Positions 40,150-48,744 of a DNA stretch of 64,000 nt are shown one piece after another (the stretch's first letter is position 1; each line of letters begins with the position of its first letter). Made by a program: the position numbers and the translations under genes. The stretch spans positions 2,170,001 to 2,234,000 of the forward strand of contig NZ_JAKNTK010000001.1 of assembly GCF_022440805.1 (NCBI RefSeq). The letters run 5' to 3'. The notes under the pieces are model-generated. The model was not told the origin of the DNA and made no database searches. It saw only the letters and a program-made list of their open reading frames with translations. The DNA comes from Holdemania massiliensis (GTDB lineage Bacteria > Bacillota_I > Bacilli_A > Erysipelotrichales > Erysipelotrichaceae).

Positions 40150-40893
40150 ATGGAATGGATTATCGTTCTGTTTTTCTTTTTATTCGGTCTGGTTATCGGG
40201 TCTTATCTCAATGTGGCGATTTATCGGCTGCCTCTGCATCTGTCCACAGCCAAAGGGCGCAGCTTCTGTCCTCAGTGCCATCACACTTTATCGGCTTTGG
40301 ATTTAGTCCCTTTGTTCAGCTGGTTGGGTTTGCGCGGAAAATGCCGATATTGCCACGCCCCGATCTCACCGCGTTATCCGTTGATTGAAAGCTTAACCGG
40401 TATCCTCTATGCCGGCTGCGGTTATTTTTACGGTCCGACTCCGGAAGCGATTCTGCATTGCTTATTTCTGTCAATCTTAGTGGTCATGGCAATGATCGAC
40501 TGGGATACGATGGAGATTCCTGACCGCTTATCGGTCTTTATTTTAATGTTAGGCGTCGCTGCCCTTGCTTTAGATCCAGCTTCAATTCCCAGCCGGGTTC
40601 TGGGTGCCTTGATCATCTCTATCCCGCTGTGGATCTTATCCCGCTTTAATTTAATGGGCGGCGGGGACGTCAAGATCATGTGTGCTGCCGGATTCTATCT
40701 GGGGGCCCCCTTGGTCATGACCGCCTTTGTCTTAAGCAGCTTCGTCGGAGCGCTGGCCGCTTTGTATCTCATGATTCACAAAAAAAAGGACCGGAAATCA
40801 GAGATTCCCTTTGGTCCCTTTCTGGCTATCGGCTTAACCCTCAGCGTCTATTGGGGCAACACGCTGATTCAAGCTTATTTATCTTTGTTCTAA
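40150..40893 (+). CDS. pilD: Prepilin peptidase (PilD/ComC type)
   Basis: A membrane aspartyl protease and N-methylase of 247 residues that cuts prepilins after Gly and methylates the new end. The N-terminal methylase part has two zinc CxxC pairs, CPQCHHTL and CRYCHAPIS. The catalytic Asp residues are in MIDWDTMEIPDR near 117 and GGGDVKIMCAAG near 176 (GxGD). Seven or eight membrane segments. It should process the major pilin, the minor pilins and the large pilin here. It is convergent with pilT and shares a terminator hairpin. Confidence 0.95.
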   Translation: MEWIIVLFFFLFGLVIGSYLNVAIYRLPLHLSTAKGRSFCPQCHHTLSALDLVPLFSWLGLRGKCRYCHAPISPRYPLIESLTGILYAGCGYFYGPTPEAILHCLFLSILVVMAMIDWDTMEIPDRLSVFILMLGVAALALDPASIPSRVLGALIISIPLWILSRFNLMGGGDVKIMCAAGFYLGAPLVMTAFVLSSFVGALAALYLMIHKKKDRKSEIPFGPFLAIGLTLSVYWGNTLIQAYLSLF

Positions 40894-40917
40894 AGACAGC
40901 GCAGGCTGTCTTTTTTT
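40892..40917 (+). terminator. Terminator after pilD
   Basis: AAAGACAG-CGCAGG-CTGTCTTT followed by TTTT on the plus strand; it touches the pilT stop codon on the other strand. Confidence 0.85.
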
Positions 40918-41998
40918 AGAAAAAATAGGTCGAAGCCGAGGACACAGTATACGACAAATACTGTTGTAAATCGGCTTCTTTCAAACACCGCTCACGCGCG
41001 GTTTTTTCTGAGATCTTCCCTTCCTGAACTAACCGTGCAAGATCGTAATCCATCTGCCGCATTCCGGCCTTTTGTCCAGTTTGTAAAACACTGCTGATCT
41101 GATGCCCTTTGTTTTCACGGATCATCGCCGCAACAGCGTCATTGGTCAGCAGAATCTCAAAGGCAGCGAGTCTTCCCGGCTGATCCTGACGTACCAGCAG
41201 CTGTTGGGTTACAACACCTTTCAGCACGCTGGCCAGCTGCACGCGAATCTGACCCTGCTGAGCTTCCGGGAATACGTCGATAATGCGGTCAATCGTACTG
41301 ACCGCGGAATTGGTATGCAGCGTTGAAATAACCAAATGCCCTGTTTCCGCTGCCCGGATCGCCGCTTGGATTGTTTCAAAGTCGCGCATCTCGCCCACCA
41401 GAATGACATCCGGATCTTCGCGCAGAGCACTGCGCAGGGCATCCGCAAACGAAGCCACATCGACACCCACTTCCCGCTGATGTACAATGCTGGAAGCATG
41501 GTCAAAACGATATTCAATCGGATCTTCAATCGTGATGATATGCGCCTTTCGTGAATGTGAGATGGAATTGATCATGGCTGCCATCGTCGTTGATTTTCCG
41601 CTTCCTGTTGGCCCCGTTACCAAAACCAATCCACGCGGCAGCGTTGACAGCTTCCGCACTGCCTCCGGAATCATCAGATCATCAAACGTAGGAATGGTAT
41701 TTCTTAGCAGACGCAGTGCCGCGCAAGGATTCCCTTTTTGATAATACGCGTTGACACGCACACTGTACCCATGTGCATCCTGAAACCCAAAGTCTAAATC
41801 CCCTTTTTGATATTCCTCCTGCTGCGTCCGATTCATCACCGTCCCCAGCATTGCATGTATTTCTTCTTTCGTTAGCGGCTCATCTCCGATGATTGTCAGT
41901 TCTCCTAACATTCTTGCGACTACCGGCAGCCCTACTGTCAAATGCAGATCGGTGCAGTCCATCGCCCTTCCTTGATCCATCCAGCCCTGTAAATCCAT
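40916..41998 (-). CDS. pilT: PilT, pilus retraction ATPase
   Basis: A hexameric cytosolic ATPase of 360 residues that drives pilus retraction and twitching. Walker A is TGPTGSGKSTTMAAM near 130. The Asp box and Walker B follow (DPIEYRFDH, LREDPDVILVGEMRD). The AIRAAETGHLVISTLHTN motif is the PilT signature. The N-terminal DLHLTVGLPVVARM is the PAS-like domain. The ATG at 41998 has GAGGTGA five bases upstream; the GTG at 42007 lies inside that site. A terminator separates it from the major pilin gene. Confidence 0.95.
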   Translation of the reverse strand: MDLQGWMDQGRAMDCTDLHLTVGLPVVARMLGELTIIGDEPLTKEEIHAMLGTVMNRTQQEEYQKGDLDFGFQDAHGYSVRVNAYYQKGNPCAALRLLRNTIPTFDDLMIPEAVRKLSTLPRGLVLVTGPTGSGKSTTMAAMINSISHSRKAHIITIEDPIEYRFDHASSIVHQREVGVDVASFADALRSALREDPDVILVGEMRDFETIQAAIRAAETGHLVISTLHTNSAVSTIDRIIDVFPEAQQGQIRVQLASVLKGVVTQQLLVRQDQPGRLAAFEILLTNDAVAAMIRENKGHQISSVLQTGQKAGMRQMDYDLARLVQEGKISEKTARERCLKEADLQQYLSYTVSSASTYFF

Positions 41999-42042
41999 GT
42001 TGATCACCTCATTTAATTAGCTTCATTGTACCTTGAATTACG

Positions 42043-42071
42043 GAAAAAGAAAAGAGAGCGGTTAGGCTCTC
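42043..42071 (-). terminator. Terminator after the major pilin gene
   Basis: GAGAGC-CTAACC-GCTCTC followed by TTTTCTTTTT on the minus strand, 10 bases after the stop. Confidence 0.88.
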
Positions 42072-42080
42072 AAATACTTT

Positions 42081-42521
42081 TTATTCTTCTTCATTCGTTG
42101 ATTCAGGTATTGGGTATGTTCCAACTGTTTTAGATTTTGAAGTATCCCCATAAGTAACTGAAACTGCATTTGCTTTTGCTGTATCCGAAGCATCATAATT
42201 AACTGTACATTTAGTACTTACCGTTTCTTTACTGTCCCAAAAAGCTGTAAACACGTCAACTCCACAAACTTTTGTAGTTGCATTATAATTTGCAGCACCG
42301 GATGTCGTACTATACAAACCTGTGCTTAAAGCCGTTTCACTTGCTTTTACCGCAGTATAAACAGCCCTTGCATTGGCCTGATTCGCTGTCTTTGTTGCAT
42401 CATCAGTGAATCCTGTCAAGCGTGGAACCAACATCAACATCAATGCAACCAAGATCGCTACAACGACGATCAATTCGATTAAGGTGAAACCCTTTTTGTT
42501 GTTCTTTCTAAACTTTTTCAT
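42081..42521 (-). CDS. Type IV major pilin
   Basis: A prepilin of 146 residues. The leader MKKFRKNNKKG is followed by FTLIELIVVVAILVALMLML, with Glu at +5 and the long hydrophobic N-terminal helix. The globular part is small and Thr/Ser/Ala-rich with two Cys (KVCGVDVF and TKCTVNY) that could form the usual pilin disulphide. The gene has its own strong promoter and terminator inside the pilus locus, as expected for the most abundant subunit. PilA or ComGC-like names are both possible. Confidence 0.9.
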   Translation of the reverse strand: MKKFRKNNKKGFTLIELIVVVAILVALMLMLVPRLTGFTDDATKTANQANARAVYTAVKASETALSTGLYSTTSGAANYNATTKVCGVDVFTAFWDSKETVSTKCTVNYDASDTAKANAVSVTYGDTSKSKTVGTYPIPESTNEEE

Positions 42522-42551
42522 ATTTCTATCCCTTTCTTATTGGCTAATACC

Positions 42552-42587
42552 ATTATATCACGGTTATTTTGAAAAAGTCACAATAAC
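42552..42587 (-). promoter_or_regulatory. Extended -10 promoter and inverted repeat upstream of the major pilin
   Basis: TGATATAAT (42552-42560, minus strand) lies about 30 bp before the ATG with no good -35. Where the -35 should be, GGTTATT (42562-42568) and AATAACC (42581-42587) form an inverted repeat, a plausible activator or repressor site. Confidence 0.6.
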
Positions 42588-42633
42588 CTGTAAAATGTTT
42601 AAGATTTTTGTAATAATCCGTTAGAACTACAAA

Positions 42634-44316
42634 TTAAATTGTGTAGATTACACGCAGCATTTCTTCCATTGAGGTCTGTCCTTTGACGATCATTTTAATC
42701 ATTTCCTCAGACAAAGTTGTCATACCTTCACGAACAGCCGCATCCTTGATTTTATTTGTATCATTGGAGCTGACAATCAAGTCCCGAATTTCTGCAGTCA
42801 AAGGCAAGATTTCAAACAAAGCGGTACGGCCTTTATATCCAGTTTGGTTGCAGCGCGGGCAGCCATGCGGTTTATAAATTGGCCCTGTATAGCCGCCTAA
42901 TAGCTGACTTTGTTCTGTCGTCGGCACGATCTGCTGCTTGCAATGCGGGCAGAGCTGACGAACTAAACGCTGAGCGACGATTCCGACAACCGAGGAGGCA
43001 AGCAAATACGGTTCAACGTTCATATCTTTTAATCGGGCAATCGCCGTGGCGCTGTCATTTGTATGAATCGTGGACAGAACATAGTGACCGGTGATGGCGG
43101 AACGAACCGCAATCTCGGCAGTTTCTTCATCTCGGATTTCGCCGATCATGATGACATCTGGATCCTGCCGCAGAATGGAGCGCAGTGCCGAGGCAAAGGT
43201 CAGCCCGGCCTTGGTATTGACTTGGACCTGATTAACCCCCATCATGCGCTTTTCAACCGGATCTTCAATGGTAATGACGTTGACTTCCTCACGGGCCAGT
43301 TCATTCAAAATGGCATACAGAGTCGTGGTCTTGCCGCTACCGGTAGGACCAGTAAACAATAAGATTCCATACGGCTGATGGATCATCGTTTCCATCAAAT
43401 CGTAGTCTTTCTGCTGCAAGCCCAGATCTTTTAATGTCGACAATTCCTGCAGGCTGTGACCCAACAGACGAATAACCATTTTTTCGCCATAGACAGTAGG
43501 CAAGGAAGACAGACGAATATCCAAGCTCTTGCCATCAATCTGGCTTTCAATATGACCATCCTGAGGAATTCGTTTTTCCGCGATGTTCATGTTGCCCATG
43601 ATTTTGATACGTGTAATCAAGGCTTCATGAACGGATTTGGCAATCCGGGTAAATTCATGCAGAACCCCATCTGTTCTGAAACGAATGACTGTGGTCAATT
43701 CAAAGGGTTCGATATGAATATCACTGGCGCCGATTTCATATGCTTGGCGAATCATGTTATTGACAAACTTCACGACCGGGGCGTTATCGACACGCTGTGT
43801 CAGTTCCGACAGTTCATCGTTGAGTGCTAAATCCTGATCCTCGGTCAGATCTTTCTGAATCTCATCAATCGCACTGCTGACATTGGCTTCGGCATAGTTG
43901 CGCCGAATAGCATTCTCGATCATTTCCTTCGGGGCCAGCACCGGCGAAACCGGAATTCCGCAGGAGGCCTTGATATCTTCCAAAGCATAGAAATCCAGCG
44001 GATCACTGGTAGCCAGCTGAAGTGCATTGTTTTTGATTTCCAGCGGCATAACCTGATATTTTTTTGCGACCTCTTCTGAAATCAGACGGACAATATCGCT
44101 GTTGACCATGATTTGAAAACCTTCGTAGACTGGAACATTCAAACGTACGCTCAGCGCTTTCAGTTTCTTTTCTTCTGTGATATATCCCAATTCAATTAAA
44201 ACGTCGCCCAGTCGATTGCCCGGATGGGTTTTCTGATAAGCCAACGCTTTATTCAGCTGATCCTCTGTAATATAGCCTTGTTCCAGCAGCAGCTGCCCGA
44301 TGGGTAAATTTTTCAT
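42634..44316 (-). CDS. pilB: PilB, pilus extension ATPase
   Basis: A 560-residue assembly ATPase of the GspE/PilB family. An N-terminal MshEN-type domain (about 1-145: LGDVLIELGYITEEKKLKAL) is the region that binds cyclic-di-GMP in some relatives. Walker A is FTGPTGSGKTTTLYAIL near 322, Walker B LRQDPDVIMIGEIRDEETAEIA, and the zinc site is CPHCK with CPRCNQTGYKGR near 455-490. It powers polymerisation of the pilus. It follows two minor pilin genes and precedes the pilin promoter. Confidence 0.95.
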   Translation of the reverse strand: MKNLPIGQLLLEQGYITEDQLNKALAYQKTHPGNRLGDVLIELGYITEEKKLKALSVRLNVPVYEGFQIMVNSDIVRLISEEVAKKYQVMPLEIKNNALQLATSDPLDFYALEDIKASCGIPVSPVLAPKEMIENAIRRNYAEANVSSAIDEIQKDLTEDQDLALNDELSELTQRVDNAPVVKFVNNMIRQAYEIGASDIHIEPFELTTVIRFRTDGVLHEFTRIAKSVHEALITRIKIMGNMNIAEKRIPQDGHIESQIDGKSLDIRLSSLPTVYGEKMVIRLLGHSLQELSTLKDLGLQQKDYDLMETMIHQPYGILLFTGPTGSGKTTTLYAILNELAREEVNVITIEDPVEKRMMGVNQVQVNTKAGLTFASALRSILRQDPDVIMIGEIRDEETAEIAVRSAITGHYVLSTIHTNDSATAIARLKDMNVEPYLLASSVVGIVAQRLVRQLCPHCKQQIVPTTEQSQLLGGYTGPIYKPHGCPRCNQTGYKGRTALFEILPLTAEIRDLIVSSNDTNKIKDAAVREGMTTLSEEMIKMIVKGQTSMEEMLRVIYTI

Positions 44317-44326
44317 ATTTTCCGCC

Positions 44327-44869
44327 TTACCTTTCTATTGCAATATAGCCGTCGGATAAAACAACACTGAAATTCTGTTGATCATAATCAATATTCAAGC
44401 ATTCAACCGCTGTTTCAGCACGATATTTTTCACCATTTTTATTAAAAATCAGCGTGATTTTAACCGTCGATGTCAGACTGTCATAATCCTTTTCAGCTGT
44501 AGACAGCTTCATTGCAACGCGATACCCATTGTAAAATTCTTCCGGATACAGAGGCTTGGCATCCCCGCCGGGATATTCCCGTACCCACAACAAACCATCC
44601 TGAATGCAATACAGAATATAACTGCGCTGATATTCATCTGCGAAATCATTGATCGAAGAATTAGCCGTCAATATCGTTTTGGCGGTTTTCATTTCACTGC
44701 TTACCTGTTCGATTAAAATCTGAGCTTTTTCCTTTAAGTCAGTCTGGGTCGTACTTTTCTGAAACGTGGCAATCATCGGTCGGAAAACGGCGGTCAGCCC
44801 GATCACCATGGTTGTCAGTAAGCCAAGAACCAAGATGATTTCCATTAATGTAAAGCCTTTTTTCTTCAT
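44327..44869 (-). CDS. Minor pilin, PulJ/PilW-like
   Basis: A 180-residue prepilin-like protein. The leader MKKKG precedes FTLMEIILVLGLLTTMVIGL, with Glu at +5. The rest is mixed beta sequence with a C-terminal strand-rich part (YRAETAVECLNIDYDQQNFSVVLSD in part). Proteins of this position prime pilus assembly with other minor pilins. The ATG overlaps the stop of the upstream minor pilin (ATGA). PulJ-like placement is from size and order, not from strong similarity. Confidence 0.85.
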   Translation of the reverse strand: MKKKGFTLMEIILVLGLLTTMVIGLTAVFRPMIATFQKSTTQTDLKEKAQILIEQVSSEMKTAKTILTANSSINDFADEYQRSYILYCIQDGLLWVREYPGGDAKPLYPEEFYNGYRVAMKLSTAEKDYDSLTSTVKITLIFNKNGEKYRAETAVECLNIDYDQQNFSVVLSDGYIAIER

Positions 44870-45183
44870 GATGGATCCGCCTCAAAGTATTGGTAATTGA
44901 TCCGCCCTTTATTGTCGGCATAGGTTTTCATTTTTCCATCTATCGTCACAGTATCCTCACCAAAGCTAAAGGTCAGTGACGAATGAACATCTGTGACTTT
45001 GACTCCGGCGATTTTCTCCCCAGCGATAGCTTTGCGCACTTTGAGTTCGCTGCGGCTAAGGCTGTCTGCCTCTGTTACAATCGAAACACCGGAGGTAAAG
45101 ACTTGGGTTAACGAAACCACAATGATTACTAAGATTCCTAAAGAAACTACAACTTCCAACAAGGTCATCCCGCGCTTATTCAT
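44866..45183 (-). CDS. Minor pilin, PilV/GspI-like
   Basis: A 105-residue prepilin-like protein with leader MNKRG and then MTLLEVVVSLGILVIIVVSL. Met replaces the usual Phe at +1, and Glu is at +5. The globular part is only about 75 residues. AGGAGG lies before the ATG. It is the smallest prepilin in the cluster and overlaps the next by four bases, as minor pilins of a priming complex often do. Confidence 0.85.
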   Translation of the reverse strand: MNKRGMTLLEVVVSLGILVIIVVSLTQVFTSGVSIVTEADSLSRSELKVRKAIAGEKIAGVKVTDVHSSLTFSFGEDTVTIDGKMKTYADNKGRINYQYFEADPS

Positions 45184-45198
45184 TCGTCTTCCTCCTTT

Positions 45199-46716
45199 CT
45201 ATTTCTGATAATATAACAAATCGAAGTAATAATAATCTTCACTGTTAAGCACAGGAACTGTATAGGCGTGGTAGCTTTGGAATTCCCTGGCTTTTAAATT
45301 AACACTGCTGACTAACTGGCTATTCTCAAACTCACAAGCCTGGAATCGCCCATTCATCACGATATTCTCTGCTTCAAAAATAATTTTTGGCGCAACAACA
45401 CTGACGTTGATATCTCCACGAATAGTAACGGGATGGCTGAAAACCAAAATAATATTTTCACTGCTGAGAAGATTTGTCGTCACTTGACTGCTTAATATCG
45501 GGTTTTCATCTTGGATATAGAAAACGGGACGAAAATACTTATTTTTGCTTTCCACGATCAGAACATCCGGCATTTTTTCCAACTCAAAATAGGCATCATT
45601 GCGTTTGATCTCATTGATTACATGTAAACTCTTCAGATCTGAATGCGTTGCTTTATAGATATTATCCATCTCTTTAACCGTAAACTGAGCCTCTTGAGAA
45701 TCATCCGTCACCAACTTAATAAACGTTTCCACATGCAGCGGTTCACTTAATAGCGGCTGATTCGTATCATATTTATTGAAGACTTCATTATCCAAAGTCA
45801 GATTCTCGAAGAGAGTACTATACTCGACCATGCCTTTTTTCTTTATGCTGCCCGAAGCATAGACATTCCCCTTAATCGTGGCATTTTGAAGAATTAAATT
45901 GCCGCGGCAAATAACATCCCCCTGAATAATCAGCTGACCCGGCTGATCCGAGCCAAGAATCGCAGAAGTATAGTCAGCGGGTTCCAAATAAACGTTGCCT
46001 TCGATATTGCCGACCAACGTTGGTGATTGGATATTCCGATAGATCAAAGCAACCTGATCGTCCATCGTCACTCCTGCTGGTAGCTCAATTTTCTCACTCG
46101 ATCCGCCTACCATACCATTTAAATTTTCCTGGGTGACCGTTTGATCGGAAATCGCATTGATCCAGAAGTTAGCGCTTGATGGTGTTGGAACACGACATTC
46201 GTTAATTAAAACAGCTCGTTTTAAATTCGTAATATCTTGAAAGATTCCCGGTACAGAGCCATTCATATCATAATAAGCATTTTTTACTTTCAGCATTTGT
46301 ACGACAGCGCTCATCTGTGCAGTCTTGCCTTCGTATTCAGCTTCAGCCTGTACGATAATGTGGTATTTCTGCCGAGGCTGATTCGAAGTAAAATTTGCCG
46401 CATTAAACAGCGCATCCCCCGTAAGAACGATGCGGACTCGGCCGGTAGTAGTACCATACGCTGTCCAACTACTTGAACTGGAAGAATTGGATTCAGCCAC
46501 GCTTTGAAGCTGACCGCGTATCATTTCTTCATCCAACTGATTGACAAAGGCCGTTAGGGCACTTTGGGCAATGTAATCAGCCTGCTGCTGAACCACATCC
46601 GTTGCCGTTTTCTCAAAAGACCGCTGAGAAAGTGGAATCAGCGCACCGACAAAGATCAAAAAGACAAAGAACAGGCACAGCGCCAGCAACAGTGTGCTGC
46701 CTTTTTTATTTGTCAA
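45199..46716 (-). CDS. Large PilX-like pilus protein with beta-helix-like middle
   Basis: A 505-residue protein. It starts MTNKKGSTLLLALCLFFVFLIF, a PilX-type N-terminus: GSTLLL replaces FTLxE and no Glu is at +5. A helical stem follows (YIAQSALTAFVNQLDEEMI). The middle (about 225-300) has short repeats such as GNIEGNVYLEP, QGDVICRGNLILQNATIKGNVYASG, in the rhythm of bactofilin-like right-handed beta helices (inference). I place the start at a TTG behind AGGAGG seven bases away. A surface-exposed or polymer-forming role is possible. Confidence 0.75.
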   Translation of the reverse strand: MTNKKGSTLLLALCLFFVFLIFVGALIPLSQRSFEKTATDVVQQQADYIAQSALTAFVNQLDEEMIRGQLQSVAESNSSSSSSWTAYGTTTGRVRIVLTGDALFNAANFTSNQPRQKYHIIVQAEAEYEGKTAQMSAVVQMLKVKNAYYDMNGSVPGIFQDITNLKRAVLINECRVPTPSSANFWINAISDQTVTQENLNGMVGGSSEKIELPAGVTMDDQVALIYRNIQSPTLVGNIEGNVYLEPADYTSAILGSDQPGQLIIQGDVICRGNLILQNATIKGNVYASGSIKKKGMVEYSTLFENLTLDNEVFNKYDTNQPLLSEPLHVETFIKLVTDDSQEAQFTVKEMDNIYKATHSDLKSLHVINEIKRNDAYFELEKMPDVLIVESKNKYFRPVFYIQDENPILSSQVTTNLLSSENIILVFSHPVTIRGDINVSVVAPKIIFEAENIVMNGRFQACEFENSQLVSSVNLKAREFQSYHAYTVPVLNSEDYYYFDLLYYQK

Positions 46717-46752
46717 TCCCCTTCCTCCTTTCTCAGTCAAATGGGCTGGTTG

Positions 46753-47307
46753 CTATTCATTAAAGGTATAAAACTGAAGATGGAACGAGCCCTGCATCTG
46801 CTTGTCTTTCTCACTGACCGATAGCGAAGTAATGGAAATGACCTGCGGCAGCTGCTGGATCTTATCCATCGCTCCGATCATTTGATCCATCTTGCCGGTA
46901 ACCGTAAAATCAGCTTCAACCATCAAGACGACGCTGAGCGATTCTTCACTGCCGGGAAGAGTTGCATAGGTCAGATCGGAAATTGTCAAAGAATCCCACT
47001 GCTTGATAAAATCCGCCATCGTTTCGTACAGATATTCATCCTTCAATTCCGAATACTTCGGCGGAACAAAGCGGTCCGCTAAATCCTGAAGCTGCTGTGT
47101 CAGATCCAGATGATCTTGATTCAGCGATTCCAGCATGTCGATCATCTGCTGCTGCTGAAGCAGCTCATCTTCGATTTGGGCGCGCTCATTGACTAATTCT
47201 TTGTGGTGATTCTGCATCGGGGCTAAAAGAAACTGAATCCCGATGACATTGAGGATAAGAAAGGCTAGGACGACCAGTAAGATTTTCTCGCGTTCGGAGA
47301 GCTTCAT
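46753..47307 (-). CDS. pilO: PilO-like alignment protein
   Basis: A 184-residue bitopic membrane protein. A short cytoplasmic start (MKLSEREK) and one membrane helix (about 9-28) are followed by a coiled coil (about 30-85, rich in Gln, Glu and Leu) and a ferredoxin-like domain (LTISDLTYATLPGSEESLSV, ISITSLSVSEK). This is the PilO/GspM architecture that links the inner-membrane ring to PilN. The ATG overlaps the upstream stop (ATGA), so the longer ORF is rejected. Confidence 0.82.
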   Translation of the reverse strand: MKLSEREKILLVVLAFLILNVIGIQFLLAPMQNHHKELVNERAQIEDELLQQQQMIDMLESLNQDHLDLTQQLQDLADRFVPPKYSELKDEYLYETMADFIKQWDSLTISDLTYATLPGSEESLSVVLMVEADFTVTGKMDQMIGAMDKIQQLPQVISITSLSVSEKDKQMQGSFHLQFYTFNE

Positions 47308-48734
47308 TCGCCATCCCCTCCCTTCAGTCCTAAAGTGATCAGAAAGCTGTAGCTTTTCTGACTTTGATTGTACGTAAATCCGGTATAATTGACATCCGCG
47401 AACCAATCGGTGGAACGAAGATCCTGAGTATAGAGCGAAGGCGAAAGGCGGTTGGATGACGTACAGGATAACTGTACGGATAAGCCGTCCTGCACCTGCA
47501 GTCCGATAATCGAAACATCCTTGGGCTTTAAGGCCTGAATCTGTTCAAATAAAGTCTTGGTAAACTGCTCCGTTTGTTCACTGTACTGCAGCGCCTGCAA
47601 AGCGTCGGCGATCTGCTGACGGGTTAAGGAATTCTGCATTGAAACAACTAACGCTTCATCGTACTGCGAAATCCGTTCGGGCAGCTGCAGCTGTGCCTGA
47701 ACTTGTTTGATCGCGTTGTCCTCGATTTGATTTAGTGCAAACTGCCGATATGTCAGGCCGGCCAGCACAAGCGCGTTGATAACGAACAAGCCGATGATCA
47801 ACCGCAGGGTTTGCCGCTGGCGATAAGCCTCGGTATAGCGCTGATGATTGATCCCATGAAACAGATCATACGGCCGGCGAATAGGAGCCAGGCCGTAAAC
47901 CGCACAGACCTGCGCGGATACCTCGCTGCCGTTTAATCCTTCTACAGCCGGGAAAATCTCGGTCGGCAAGCGCAGAAGCTGAGTGAGCTCCTGGGCAATG
48001 GATTCGGCTTCCCGCGGCACACCGATATGAACCATCTCAACGGGAGAATCCGGATTTTTTATCCGCTGAAACTGCACGAGCTGAGAAATCCGTTCATTCA
48101 TGACTGCTAATGGGGTCTGATTGCGGTCAAAACGAAAGACGTTGGAAAACATGAACCGGCCGTTGTTAAACAGTACCGATGTACAGACTTCATCGGAACA
48201 CCAGGAGTAAATTGCCGTTTTTTCTTCCTTCAAAAACAACCCGGCCTGAATCAAAGCTAAGGTCGAAGTGATCAGATGCTGCGGCTTGATGCCGGCCGCT
48301 TTTAAGGCCTTCGCATACGCTTCGCCAAAGGTCTGTGGAACGACAACAGTCAAACTTTCACTGCCGTTCTCCGCCTGCGGCATCACCGCATAATCTACGG
48401 TATTTTCCGCGATATTGCCAATCTGACGGGCCAGATTAAAATATAAGTTTTTCTCCAGCGTTTTCGGCTTGAGCTTCGGCGTTTCAATCTGACGATAAAT
48501 CACGGCCGTACTGTCTGCAATCACCGTGACCTTTTTGCCTTTGAGCCCCAGCTGATCCGCCAGGCTTTTCGCCCATCGGGCAAAGCCTTCCTCATCCTGG
48601 ATAAAGCCGTTGATCAAAAGCCCTTCCGGGATTTCCTGTGTACTTGAGCGCTTCACCTGCAGCGTTTGTTTTTTTGCTTTTCCCCATATCACAACGGCAT
48701 GCCGCTGCATAATATGCAATAGTATCATCGTCAT
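47304..48734 (-). CDS. PilM-PilN fusion protein
   Basis: A protein of about 476 residues that joins two components usually encoded separately. Residues 1-300 form an actin-like PilM domain (GLKGKKVTVIADSTAVIYRQI, EKTAIYSWCSDEVCTSVLF). A single membrane helix (about 315-335, LRLIIGLFVINALVLAGLTY) and a coiled coil plus C-terminal domain (SIIGLQVQDGLSVQLSC) match PilN. In other systems PilM binds the PilN N-terminus, so the fusion makes that link permanent. The start at ATG 48734 or 48728 is set by AGGGGG just upstream. It overlaps pilO by four bases. Confidence 0.82.
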   Translation of the reverse strand: MTMILLHIMQRHAVVIWGKAKKQTLQVKRSSTQEIPEGLLINGFIQDEEGFARWAKSLADQLGLKGKKVTVIADSTAVIYRQIETPKLKPKTLEKNLYFNLARQIGNIAENTVDYAVMPQAENGSESLTVVVPQTFGEAYAKALKAAGIKPQHLITSTLALIQAGLFLKEEKTAIYSWCSDEVCTSVLFNNGRFMFSNVFRFDRNQTPLAVMNERISQLVQFQRIKNPDSPVEMVHIGVPREAESIAQELTQLLRLPTEIFPAVEGLNGSEVSAQVCAVYGLAPIRRPYDLFHGINHQRYTEAYRQRQTLRLIIGLFVINALVLAGLTYRQFALNQIEDNAIKQVQAQLQLPERISQYDEALVVSMQNSLTRQQIADALQALQYSEQTEQFTKTLFEQIQALKPKDVSIIGLQVQDGLSVQLSCTSSNRLSPSLYTQDLRSTDWFADVNYTGFTYNQSQKSYSFLITLGLKGGDGE

Positions 48735-48744
48735 TTTCCCCCTG

